A stretch of DNA of 64,000 bases from Ampelocalamus luodianensis (taxonomy: Eukaryota; Streptophyta; Magnoliopsida; Poales; Poaceae): NCBI GenBank assembly GCA_036346255.1, contig CM070628.1, positions 1,069,840 to 1,133,839 on the forward strand, given 5' to 3'. Positions within the stretch are counted from its first letter, which is position 1, and each line of letters begins with the position of its first letter. The notes under the pieces were generated by a model, which worked only from the letters and a program-made list of their open reading frames with translations, was not told the DNA's origin and did not search any database. The position numbers and the translations under genes were made by a program. Positions 23,701 through 34,827 of the stretch are shown in pieces.

Positions 23701-24783
23701 TATTGGTATTGAGGATTGTATCTAGATCTTCGAATCTGGTTATTGTGACTTGTTGGGAAGTTTTTGTTGTGTGTGTTGGACTTGGACGGGTGATAGGGTG
23801 ATGAAGGGGTGGTCCCGGATTCGTGTAGCCCCATCTGGGTATCTGAGGATCGATCTGTGGTGTGATGAACCAAGTCTTACGTGCAACCACACGTCGAGAT
23901 AATGACCAAGGCTTGGCTAACTAATTTGTCATGTGTTAGCTATCAAAACATAATCAAGTTGATAATTGTTATTGTTATTTTTAATTGTTTACTTGTCAAT
24001 CTGGTGGGGGCATGCTAAGTTTCGCCTTACTTGCTCTTAAGGGTCTCTTGTTTTAAAGGAACTTACTTACACAACGAGTACACCCATGGCGCCGATAAGC
24101 GACTTTCGACCATGGTGTTGTTTCCTCAGGTGGTTTGATAGTTAGGACATGACATTGCAAAGGCCTCGTTATGATATCTTAGTCACACTCCTACGGAAGA
24201 GTGCATGGCGACAGTAAAAGGTCTTCATATTGTGTGGGTAAAGCTGTACAACTCTGCAGAGTCAAATAAATCTATTCGAATAGCCTCGTCCTAGGTTATG
24301 GACATCACTTGTGGGAAAGCATGCACAGTTAGCTTATGGGAAATTGGGTTTGGGTTATGGTTGGAAATGTTATGTCATTGTGATAGTTTGTTCAGATCTT
24401 GTATGTTGTCACGAACGGGAAGTTCGCGTGTTGATATGTTTGAAAATTGATATATGTAACGAACGAGAAGTTCATGTGTTGTTATAATTGGAGTATCTAC
24501 TGATTTTTTTTTTATGAATTGGAGTACTTACTATTATATAACATTTCTAAAATGTTTTACAAATGACACTTTGAATCTATATTGTTTATCTAAATGAAAA
24601 ACTTGCTTTATGCCAAAAATTGACTAGTGTAGTAGCCTTCCTTTGATACCTACATGCATCCTTATTTTTTTTAAAGACTCACGAGTACAACTTTGTACTT
24701 TAACAGTGTCTATGTGTTCAGATGAGAACGATGGGTGTAACAGTTTTAACTCCAGTTGGTTGCTTGTGGGTTGTAGGCATGCC
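20738..24783 (+). repeat. LTR-A' (second A-type LTR, 3' truncated)
   Basis: It begins within AACATCCCCAAG, corresponding to the ACAGCCCCAAC start of LTR-A, and stays alignable through the AT-rich leader, the CpG-rich section, the exon-like pieces, the conserved block (24232-24303) and the region after it. Similarity ends near 24783, where LTR-A would continue for roughly 270 more bases. Divergence from LTR-A is high (by eye about three bases in ten in the AT-rich middle). It is either the old 3' LTR of the same element or a separate relative. Confidence 0.7.
24232..24303 (+). promoter_or_regulatory. Conserved LTR block (LTR-A' copy)
   Basis: GTGTGGGTAAAGCTGTACAA, CTCTGCAGAGT, TCTATTCGAATAGCCTCG and GGTTATGGAC in order. 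Confidence 0.6.
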
Positions 24784-26499
24784 AACCTGTGCTAGCGTGC
24801 TATTTTTTATTGAGCATTTTTTGTTCTTGGTGAAAGATCATTTGGTAACACTGATATTACTATAGTTGAGAAGAGTAAATCTAGCACAGATAAATCACCT
24901 CCAACTCAAGGTTTTTCCTTTCTTGAACTGTGCTGTAGCTAGAAAATTAGGAGCTTTTGTAATGTCACACAAGCAAAAACACAAAATCCCCATCTGTTAG
25001 GGAGAATAATATGAAATGGAATCTTGGTCCACAAAAAAAACTTCTAAAAGTCCCAAACAGTGTTGCCTCCCCTTTTTTTTTATATATAAAGGTTTTCGTC
25101 CAAATTCAGACTAGCAAAGAAGTAATGCTATATATTGCTTGCTGAGCCCTCTCCTTTTTTTGTTGCAAATAATACAAGTATACAACACAAAACTAGAAGA
25201 CCCTAATTTGACCTGTCCCAATACTATAGGCACCTTTGTTTACTTCACAAAAGTGACTCTTTGATTATAAATTACAACTAAACCCAACATGTGCTACTGT
25301 GCTATTTTTTGTTGAGCGTTTTTTTTGTGAAAGATCATTTGGTAACACTGATATTACTACCTCCGTTTTTTATGTTTGACGCTGGCTAGCTATTATTACT
25401 ACTACAGGACGTCATGTAATAATGACCGGAGGGAGTACTATAGTTGAGAAGAGTAAATCTAGCACAGATAAATCACCTCCAACTCATGCCTACGAGTATC
25501 TAGAAGTCTGGCCACGTGATAAAAATGGAAATAGGATGCAGGGCACATACAAAGTAGTGAATTCCTTATAATCGATTAACAAGGGAGGTGCCTTCAGAAT
25601 CTTTTGCCTTTGCAGATGTGTTGCTCATTACTTGCTTTCTCTATCAGTAGTGCTTTTGATTGTATTTGATGACATTCCAGCTTTTTTTCTTCATATAACA
25701 CTTTCGTACTGTCTTTAGAATATTTGAGAAGAGTCAACCTAACACAGCTAAATCACCTCCACCTCATGCCTACGAGTATCTAGAAGTCTGGATGTGATAA
25801 AAATGGAAATAGGATGCATGGCACATACAAAGTAGTGAATTCTTTATAATCGATTAACAAGGGAAGTGCCTTCAGAATCTTTTGGCTTTGTAGGAGATGT
25901 GTTGCTCATTACTTGCTTTCTCTATCAATAGTGCATGTGATTGTATTTTACGACATTCTAGTTTTTTTCTTCGTATAACACCTTTGTACTGTCTTTGGTC
26001 TTCTAATGTCCATTTCGTCAGATTTGTTCACCTTACTGAAAAAGTTTGCATCCAAACGTACAAGGGTTATGTGGGCTTGCCTCCTGTTGGGGAGTCTTAA
26101 CTGTTCATTTGTATGCAACATATGAAAAGCAAGAAATAGGCTTAGTTGTTTAGCTACCAGTCTTTGGAAAATTTAACATGCATTCTTATGAAGACTAGCT
26201 AAATGATGCTTCCATACTTCTTTTTTTTTTTGTGATTTTGTCACTTATGTGGAAATAGTGTCGTCTAATAGTGCAAGATTGGTTTTACAGTTTAGTGTTC
26301 TGATCTTCTATTGGCCAACCTTTCAAAGTTCGAACACTCATGTTGTTTCTTTTTTTAAAAGGGGTACCTTTTCTTCTTTTAGGATAAGGTCAAAGTCACA
26401 CGGACCGGTACAAGACTATTTTCGTCTAATATGCCAGGCAAATTATGTAAGCAATACTTTAATCTAATATGCCAAATTTTCTCTAATTTTCTAATAACA
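24784..26499. repeat. Non-coding region built of local duplications
   Basis: 24797-24915 recurs at 25288-25487, the latter interrupted by a Stowaway. 25445-25710 recurs at 25727-26000 with few differences, in direct orientation. No coding frame was recognised. These look like successive local duplications in the 3' part of a Helitron-like element whose terminus lies at 26533. Confidence 0.75.
25358..25436. mobile_element. Stowaway MITE (79 bp)
   Basis: The ends are CTACCTCCG and CGGAGGGAG, the inverted repeat typical of Stowaway (Tc1/mariner) MITEs. TA flanks both sides (25356-25357 and 25437-25438). The duplicated sequence at 24853-24870 has the uninterrupted site (TA at 24858-24859), so the insertion postdates that duplication. 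Confidence 0.92.
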
Positions 26500-26504
26500 T
26501 TCAT

Positions 26505-26533
26505 ACCCTGCGCCATTTGGCGTGGGTTATCTT
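26505..26533 (+). mobile_element. Helitron-like 3' terminus
   Basis: A short GC-rich palindrome (CGCCATTTGGCG) is followed by TGGGTTATCTT and CTAGT, with a T immediately after. A hairpin a few bases before a CTRRT end is the signature of Helitron 3' termini. The second occurrence at 34798-34827 supports the call. The matching 5' end (TC) could not be placed. Confidence 0.6.
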
Positions 26534-26934
26534 CTAGTTACTGACATTAAAGGCGGCTAGCTTTGGAGCTCATTCACGCCCACTACGTCGGCAGAAAAAC
26601 GGCGTCCGTCCGATCGCCCCCACTCGCCTCCGCGTCCGCCCGATCCGCCCGGTGCACTCAATGGGAATGAGCGTCGCTCGCACGTCCACGTCTCCCCGCG
26701 TCTGCGTCTTGAACCTTCCTCCCCTGCCGCCACCTCGACCTACTTGCTCCGTCCCGTGCGCCGCTCCTCCCCTCGCAGCCTCGCTCCATTCTGTCCCCTC
26801 CCTCTCCCTCCTCCACCTCGCTGCTTCCCCAGTGCCGCCCTTCTACGCCAGCGCCACGGGTCCTTCGCTCTTCCACCCCCGTTGCCCGCTCGGCCTCCCT
26901 GCCCTGCCGTCGGCGCTCGCTAGCTCTTCCTCCC
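26534..26934 (+). other. CpG-rich gene-like fragment
   Basis: The sequence after the Helitron-like end (ACATTAAAGGC, then CTACGTCGGCA) matches 34828-35150, and its last part (CTCGGCCTCCCT, GCTAGCTCTTCCTCCC) matches 31040-31160. Composition resembles a grass 5' UTR plus first exon. Long Pro/Ser-rich frames exist on both strands but reflect composition. It is cut at 26934 by the hAT element. Confidence 0.6.
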
Positions 26935-26988
26935 AGGGGCGGATCCAGTAAGCTCTACCCGGGTGCACAGGACACCGGGTCCAAAATC

Positions 26989-27008
26989 CATATATATATA
27001 TATATATT
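26989..27008. repeat. TA microsatellite
   Basis: An AT dinucleotide run close to the left end of the hAT element. Confidence 0.9.
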
Positions 27009-27957
27009 ACATATATGAATAGTGATGGACACCCCTCGGGCCAAAATGAGGACACCGCCAGGCCGCCACAGCCCAAGTCGGCCTCCCGCGTAGGCGTTCG
27101 TGAGCGCGGCCCAACTACTCAGCTAGCAAAGCCCGAGCGTGGAGTGGTGCCGGCGTGCGCGTGTTGCGTCCAGGCGCTCGTTGCGGGCTTTGCGGCGTTG
27201 CGGGCTGCGGCTTGCGGCGAGCGAGGAGGCGTGCGGCATGCGTAGCCGCGTAGGCCAGGCCAGCAGTCGGGCGACTCGACAAGCGGGCGTGCAGCCGCAG
27301 TTCCGCACACAGTCGCGACTCGCGTGAGGGTTTGGCGTTTTGCTACGCGCCGGCGACTGCGACTCTGTGAGTGTGAGACGAGAGCAAGACGCCAAGACGC
27401 GACGCGCGCCGACAGCGAGCTCCACCGACATCGCCCAACAAGACGACCGCGACCGCCCGCCGCGCCCGCCACGATTTCTAGCAGCGAGCCAGCGAGGCGG
27501 CGACATTTCCTACGGGTTGTGGCGAAGCCTCGGTAGTAGGTAATTTTGTTTTCTTTCGGTCGTTAGTAATACCGATTACCGATTTATCTCAAGCACAATG
27601 ACTCATTTTGTATTTTAGGAATTTAATTTTCTAATTATTGGTTGATTTTCTCAAACCCTAAAATTGTGGTTTGCAATTGTGATAGACTGGTAGTGGAATT
27701 GTGGGAATTACAATACCTAGTGACAAATCAGAAGCAAAATTATATCTTTTGAGTGATCCATCGTCCATGACTCCATGTGATCATTGACCAACCGACCATC
27801 TACATTTATTTCAGGAATATGTGATGTGTCATGTGTGATGTGTCAAGCTTTGGATCTAAGGTTTTGACTACTTGAGAGTTAAGACACAATGTCGAGTAAG
27901 TGAGCCTCACAATTTTAAATAATTGACTATGCTTCTATTCTATAGTACAAATATCTA

Positions 27958-30388
27958 ATGGAGTACTCAAATAATTGGCAAATGATAGGTAAATTTATGG
28001 AAAGATTTCTTAAAAGGAAAGCGCCACCACAAGAGGAGAATGATGTTCCATCGCATGAACAGAACGATGGCCCCTCCCATGAAGAAAATAATGCCACTAA
28101 TGTAGGGATTTCACCTACAGAACCAATCAATTGGGAAGAGGAGATTCAATTTGATCCTGGCAAAAGGAGGAGAATAGAGGAGTATCTTCCTAATCAAAAG
28201 GATGTGGTAAGAAGAAAGTACATTGATAATGGGCCTTGCCAACCTCGCACTTTTGATTTTCCATATTCAACGATTGGTGGTAAAAATAGAAGGTTTAATT
28301 CAATGGTTTCTTTGAGTTTGGGAGTTGGCTTGAGTATAGTGAATCCAAAGATAGAGCATATTGTTTTTATTGTTTCTTATTTAGAGGCCACAACAAGAAG
28401 GAAGCTGGGTACGATGCATTTGTTACAACTGGATGGTCTAGTTGGAACAAAAAATTTAGACTAAAGGAGCATGTAGGAGATGTCAATAGTGTTCACAACC
28501 AAGCAAAGAGAGATTATGATTCTTTGTTGAAACAAGACCAACACATTTATGTTGCTTTGAATAACCAAAGTAATATTGAGAAGATTGCTTATTATACTCG
28601 ACTAAATGCCTCAGTTGATGTTGCTAGAGTATTATTGAAGCAAGGATTGCCTTTTCGAGGCCATAATGAGTCCGATGAGTCCTCCAATAAAGGAAATTTC
28701 AAGGAATTCCATGCTTATACAGCTGAGCAGAATCCAACTGTAGGCAAGGTTGTGGGCAACAATGCTCCAGGTAATAATTTGATGGTATCTCCAAACATTC
28801 AAAAGGACATAGTACATTGTTTTGCAAAGGAAATATTGCAATCTATTCTTGAAGAAATTGGACATGACGTGTTTTGCTTGCTAGTTGATGAGTCTAGGGA
28901 TGTGGCTTGCAAAGAGCAAATGGCGGTGGTCTTGAGATATGTTGATAAATGTGGAATTGTTAAAGAGAGGTTTGTTGGTCTTGTTCATGTAAAAGAGACA
29001 ACGTCTTCATACCTCAAGTCCTCTATTGATTCTTTATTTGCGGAATATAAGTTAAGCTTGAAGCAAGTTAGAGGCTAAGGATACGATGGTGCTAGCAATA
29101 TGCGAGGTGAGTTCAATGGCTTACAATCATTGATTATGAGATAAAATAGCTCAGCATATTATATCCATTGTTTTGCTCACCAACTTCAATTAGTTGTCGT
29201 GGCTGTTGTAAGAAAGCATAAAGGCATTGGTAACTTTTTTGATATGATTTCTGTTTTGCTAAATGTGGTTGGTGGATCTTCCAAGAGAAGGGACAAGATT
29301 CGAGATATCAATCAAGAACATGTGCACGAGGCCTTAGGTTGTGGGTTACTTAAAACTGAGACAGGGTTAAATCAAGAGCTATGTCTTCAAAGACCTGGAG
29401 ACACTCGCTGGAGTTCTCACTATAAGACTCTTAAGAGTTTGGTTGATTTGTTCCCAACGGTTGTTAAAGTGTTAGAATATGTGGAACAAGAATACAATGA
29501 TGACAAAAATAGAAGGCAAGCATGGGGACTTTTAGTTTATTTTCAGTTATTTGATTTTGTGTTTTATTTGCAGCTTATGTTGACTATCTTAATAATCACA
29601 AACACATTGTCATTAACTCTACAAAGGAAGGATCAAGACATTGTGAATGCTATTGATTGTGTTAAATCAACCAAAAGCCATTTGGATGAGCTTAGAAGGC
29701 ATGGATGAGATTCTATCTTAGATGAAGTGTATGCCTTCTGTGAGAAGCATGATATTTCCAAATTAGAAATGGGAGAAGCATACATGAATCCAAAGAAGCC
29801 ACGTAAAAATGCGGAATTACCAACAAGCATTATTATGAGGTGGATTGTTTTAATGATGTTCTTGATTGGTTACTTCAGAACTCGATGGTCGCCTCAACGA
29901 GAAAAACTCTAGATTACTTGTTTGTTCTACGCTTGAGTCCAAGAGAATCATTTCGTGATTTCAATTTGGAGCATTTGATGGATCTAGCTAAACTTTATCC
30001 GAATGATTTTGACGATGGGGAATTGAGGGACCTTAAACACCACCTTCGCCTCTACATTGCCGATGTGTGTGCGGATGATAGATTCTCTAACATAGAGACT
30101 ATTAGCGACCTTTCTAAAAAAATAGTGGAGACAAGGAAACATATTTGCTATCCTTTAGTTTATCGACTTTTGAAGCTAACACTAGTGTTACCTGTTGCCA
30201 CTGCTACAGTTGAGAGATGCTTTTCAGCCATGAAAATTGTGAAAACATATTTGCGCAATCGTATTAGCGATGACTTCTTAAGAGATAACCTTATTTGCTA
30301 TGTGGAGAAATGCGAAATGGGGAAAGTTACCAATGATGCTGTAATTCATCGCTTCCAGAACTTAAGGGAGCGTAGAAAGAATATATAA
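27958..30388 (+). pseudogene. hAT transposase, TTF-zinc-finger / DUF4371 / hAT-dimerisation type (broken)
   Basis: A cut-and-paste transposase would bind the element termini in the nucleus. The N-terminal piece (27958-28464) has a basic stretch and the DPGKRRRIEEYLPNQKD-type lead-in of the TTF-type zinc-finger hAT proteins. A frameshift lies near 28380. The middle (28430-29078) contains CLLVDESRDVACKEQMAVVL, carrying an acidic active-site region. In-frame stops occur right before GYDGASNMRGEF (29076-29078), before NSSAYYIHCFAHQLQL (~29141) and near 29706. The C-terminal part (29840-30388) carries the hAT dimerisation domain with LPVATATVERCFSAMKIVKT. Total recoverable length is near 800 residues, normal for the family. 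At least two frameshifts and three stops make it inactive. Confidence 0.9.
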
Positions 30389-30682
30389 AATGTAATATAC
30401 TTATCTTTGTTATGATAAATTCATACTTCTTTTACTTAAAATTTTACTAAGTGATTTATTCTGCTTTTTGTAGGCTATCAAGGTCGGATGTTGTTTTTTG
30501 CCGATGCAGACCATCTTTTGTCCATAGTTTGGAACTTTATCCATTATTTATTCACTTTGCTACAGTTAACCAAAACTACTACTAAGAGTGTAGGACTCTT
30601 TGTTTTGGTGAGCATTTTGATGCTTATTTATTTATCTATCATGTAGAATTGTTTATTTTCGTTTCGTTCTGGATCCGCCCTG

Positions 30683-31560
30683 TTCCTCCCTCCCGCCCTT
30701 ACGGTTTCCCTCCACGGCCGCTGCGTCGGCGCCGTCCCTCATTCTCGCTCCCCGGCCGCCCCCTCGACCTCGCTCCACCGTGGCTGCCGCTCCCTCCCTC
30801 TTCCAGCCCCCCGCCCCTTCGGTCTCCCTCCCCGCCACCACTCTCGCTCCCCTGTCGCCCCCTCGGCCTCACTCCCTTGCCGTTGCCGCTCCCACCCTCT
30901 TCCAGGTCTTCATCCCCGTCTCCTCCCCCACCGTGCCCGCCGCCACCGCTCCCTCCTCCCTTTCGGCCCTGCCCTCGGTCCTAGGTGACGCCACCGCTCC
31001 TGCTCAGGCCGGCGACGCGTCTGCCGCTCTGCCTGCTCGCACTCAAGGCGGTGTTCTTCCACCCCCGCTGCCCACTCGGCCTCCCTCCCCCGCCGTCGGT
31101 GCTCGCTAGCTCTTCCTCCCTCCCCCGCCGTCGGCACTCGCTAGCTCTTCCTCCCTCCCGCCCTTTCGGCTTCCCTCTACGGCCGCCGCATCGGCGCCAT
31201 TCCTCATTCTTGCTCCCCCGCCGCCCCCTCGGCCTCGCTCCACCGTGGCTGCCGCTCCCTCCCTCTTCCAGCCCCCGCCCCTTCGGTCTCCCTCCCCGCC
31301 GCCGCTCTCGCTCCCCTGCCGCCCCCTCGGCCTCACTCCTTTGCCGCTGCCGCTCACACCCTCTTCCAGGCCTTCATCCCCGTCTCCTCCCCCGCCGTGC
31401 CCGCCGCCACCGCTCCTTCCTCCCCACCTTCCATGCTTCCCACCCTCTCCTCCCTTTCGGGCCTGCCCTCGGTCCTAGGTGATGCCACCGCTCCTGCTCA
31501 GGCCGGCGACGCGTCTGCCGCTCCACCTGCTCGCACTCAAGGCGGTGTTTATCGTGTGGT
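30683..31560 (+). repeat. CpG-rich tandem repeat, two ~400-bp units
   Basis: 30683-31052 and 31148-31549 are near-identical units. Both contain the run from CGGCCGC through CTCTTCCAGCCCC to GGTCCTAGGTGA and GCACTCAAGGCGGTGTT, and both follow a TTCCTCCC. The first unit is directly downstream of the hAT insertion, the second carries the empty site. Long Pro-rich frames arise on both strands from composition, and none is convincing as a gene. Confidence 0.75.
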
Positions 31561-31670
31561 GGTTGCTGATATGCCAGAAACTCGACCGTTTGGTCTGTTT
31601 TTCAGAGATAGTATTGGTCTCTGCCTTTGCTAATTTTGTCTCCTTTTGCTGATTTTGTTTGGATAATGCA

Positions 31671-31803
31671 GTTTACCTGTAGAGGCAGAGAGTATTGATG
31701 CTCAGGGTGATGCAATAGTTGGCAATGCTCCCTTATGCTTTACACAGTTAGGAACGAGCAAACAATCGGAGTTAGTTGCTTCATCGAGTGAAGAAGAGTA
31801 AGT
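31671..31803 (+). pseudogene. Unidentified exon fragment
   Basis: A segment bounded by ATAATGCAG on the left and GAAGAGTAAGT on the right is open throughout. It reads LPVEAESIDAQGDAIVGNAP and later FTQLGTSKQSELVASSSEEE. Both splice signals are good matches to plant consensus. I do not recognise the family. It follows the CpG-rich repeat by one intron-sized gap and lies upstream of a Helitron-like end, so it may be a captured gene fragment. Confidence 0.4.
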
Positions 31804-34790
31804 TTGTATTCAGTCCAGGCACTGAATTGACATGTTTACATGAATTGTCACTAGAGATTGTCATGATTGCAGAGTTAGCTACTCTTGAGTTGTTATGTTA
31901 GTCGGTGTGCTCCTGATTCTGTATGCTGGAATAGCTTGCTCTTTTTCGTTTAGCTGAGGATGCTTTCGTTTGCTAAAAATATGTCTACGATAATCGTTTT
32001 TGTAGGATATTCTTTGCTTTCCGTTTAATCACTGAGACTAGCATATCAGTACCTAATCACTAAGATAATCATTTTTGTAGGATATGCTTTCGTTACAGTA
32101 CCACATTTTTGATTGGTAGTATTCGCATTATGGGAATGTAGTAGCGTGTTATATAGTTGCTCTCAAAGGAATCCAACATACAGATCTTTGTGACATTAGC
32201 ATAACACAGCCAGTGCAGTGGGTCTCTGTTGACAGCCAGTGTGTTGGTCTCTGTTGACATTTATTCATAATGAATCATGCACTTTTTGCCCATGCCATGT
32301 TTGAAAAAATGTCTACAAGAGTCTATTACAAGAGTCTATTTGCACTGGCATGACTGATGTACACTAGATGCTCGATGAGATTCCTAGGAAATCCTGTGCG
32401 TAAACTAATTGGGATGAATATAGATTGGCTGAATATATGCATATGTGGTCGCCACTGGCTACAGCCTGAGTAGGTAAGCTGTTACACCTTACGTACCATC
32501 CTATCCTTTCAATTTTTTTTTCCTTATTTGGTTCTAAGATCTTTGATGGTATAGTGGTCAACGCATTGGTGTTTTCAGTGCTTGCGCAGAATGCTCTACA
32601 ATTGTGTTTGCATGAAATTGTAAATACTTCATGTACTGAACTTTGATATGGCAATGTATAGCATATTTGTAGTTTCTGATGTAACTTAGCTAAGATATAG
32701 TGCTCTCTGAAAACAGTCTTCATGGCTGCACATTTCAGTTATCTGATTTAGCATAAATTATGGTATATCACGCATCGAGGTTGATGACAATGCTGATGCG
32801 GCTAGAAGATGACGACCATTTGTCCGTTCGGCCAATTTGCGGGGCCGCGGAGAACACATTAGCGACAGAAGTCCAGTGAGTTATTTTTCTGTTAATTTCC
32901 TTCCTCTTCTTTTACCTTTCTACTTTGCAATATTTTTTTTCACGCTTACGGTAGTTATTAAGCATATACAATCATCTTTCTTCAATTGCATACATATGGT
33001 ATTGTAAGGTTTGGTTATTTATCTGTTTGTGGTTGTCTGATGCAGGTGCTACGTATGGTTGGCTGATTACTAGCAAGATGGACACAAAAAATAGTGCTAA
33101 TCATATCATTGCCTACCTAAACTAAGCTTCATCTTTCCATTTATTGTATGTTTTTCTATATCGACTTATCTACTATCTATTATCAGTCGTTGTATCTTTA
33201 CTATATTCTCTTACCCCTTTGTTTCTACTTTTACAGGCCTGGACAATATAGCGTACAATGCTAAGCATATTTGGTCATTCATAGCAAAAGCAGATAGATG
33301 GACAATCAAAATCAGAATATTAAAATTATTGAATTCTATTGGAAAGAGCTCCAATCAATTCTGAACATGGGCGTGATTCTCCTGCATAGTATGTTTTTGT
33401 TTTAGAATTCTGATCTTTTATCTTTTTATTTACACCTTTTTACCACGTGTGATGCACTTTTAGTACATAGTAGTAGATTATCTCTATTTCAATAACTTCG
33501 ATATTTTCCTCTGTCCCTAGCAAGCTATCATTCATAACCATATATTAGTCTTTTTCTTTTCGTTGCTTTTCCTTTTGTCATGTTGTTGGATGGAATGGAA
33601 AGATTGTAGATTTCACTTCAAATCTTACAGAAACATGCCCCAAAGTCTACATGAAGATAATTCCATTTATGCCTAAGTTCAGCTAAATAACTCTCCATAG
33701 GATACTTTTTATTTAGCGGTACCATATTTTATATGTTTTTATTTTTTTTCTATAACGCTTTTGTGTGCTTCAACTACTACTGCTCAAATTAAGTTAGTGA
33801 AAACCTAAAAAAACATGACTACTGCCTAATATAGTAACATTAATTTATAGTTTTCTGTATGGTCCACTTCAAAGCTTACAGAATCATGCCTCAGAGTCTG
33901 CATGCAGATAGTTCCATTTTAGGCTAAGTTCAATTAGGTCATTCTCCACATGATATTTTTATTTAGTGCTATCGTATCTTTTGTGTTTTGAGATTTTTTA
34001 TATGTTGAGTTTAGTTTGTGGTTTAGCTGTATGTAGGTATCTATATCAGTATCCTTTAGAGAAATTAAAACACCATCACCCACCTTCCATGCGTAGTTAT
34101 TATAGATTTTGCTCATTTGCACCCTATATACATTTATCTTGCTTGTACCCTGTACGTTTTTTTATTGACAGAGATTATTTCCTGTTTTCCCCTACAGTGA
34201 TTGCGAGACTTTCATATCAGTAGACGATTTCTGGATAGATCATTGAAGTTTGGAAATTAGCAATCGAAGTTTAAGTTTTACTGATGTTAAACCTACAAAC
34301 ATGGAAGATCTAACTAGTATGGCTTCCGATTCTACAAACTCTTACCTGACTATATAGTATTTTAGTTGGTCTAGCTGTATAAGTAGAATAAAAATGCATT
34401 TACGAGTCTAGTAAACAATAGCTAAACTGTTATCCTTCTTTATTTAACAATATCTATTGAGCTTCGTTTACATTAAGTTCACATGCTTCAAACATGCTGG
34501 ACATTTGTTCACCGTCTTAAACCATGACCTCTTCTTCTGCCAAACATGCTACTGGTTATTGCATTTGCAGACTTTATGTCCTTATATTGTTTATACAGCA
34601 GCCAAAATATTCTACTTTTCCTTTTTATATTACATATGTTTCCCCTTCCTTACGTTTACAAGCTTACATCATATAAAAACCAAACATAACAAACAATAGC
34701 CATTGCTATTTCACACATATAATCACTCGCTAAAAAAATGTTCACCAAAACACACATAAAAATTCCTTCTTTCCTCTCCCCTAACACCTG
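31804..34790 (+). other. AT-rich intron-like region
   Basis: No confident gene. Two short exon-like pieces, near 32780-32872 (ends CAGTGAGT) and 33237-33358 (preceded by TTTTACAG), may belong to the same captured fragment as 31671-31803, but they carry stops. The rest is T-rich non-coding sequence. Confidence 0.5.
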
Positions 34791-34797
34791 TTGTAGC

Positions 34798-34827
34798 CGC
34801 GCCATTGGCGCGGGTCACCTTCTAGTT
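34798..34827 (+). mobile_element. Helitron-like 3' terminus, second copy
   Basis: The palindrome GCGCCATTGGCGC is followed by GGGTCACCTT and CTAGT, then T. The arrangement is the same as at 26505-26533 and the palindrome is longer here. The DNA after both termini is homologous, so the two ends belong to repeated units rather than to unrelated insertions. Confidence 0.65.

Larger units (their letters stand above)
3204..24783 (+). mobile_element. Nested Ty3/gypsy complex (LTR-A, solo LTR-C, gag-pol, LTR-B, LTR-A')
   Basis: The order on the plus strand is LTR-A (interrupted by solo LTR-C), accessory ORF, gag, pol, LTR-B, then a second A-type LTR. LTR-A and LTR-B do not match at their termini (TGTCACAGCCCC against TGTAACACCCAA), so they cannot be the LTR pair of one insertion. 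LTR-A and LTR-A' are alignable along most of their length. The simplest reading is an A element into which a B element inserted near the 3' LTR, followed by recombination between their internal regions that removed the A 3' internal part and the B 5' LTR. The outer boundary near 24783 is where similarity to LTR-A stops; no outer target duplication was found. Confidence 0.7.
26935..30682 (+). mobile_element. hAT transposon (3.75 kb)
   Basis: The left terminus CAGGGGCGGATCCAG and the right terminus CTGGATCCGCCCTG are inverted repeats of the hAT type. The 8-bp TTCCTCCC lies at 26927-26934 and at 30683-30690; its last C overlaps the first C of the left terminus. A related uninterrupted copy of the target is present at 31148-31155 with matching flanks on both sides. 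Inside are a CpG-rich leader (27030-27540), an AT-rich stretch and a broken transposase gene. Confidence 0.92.
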
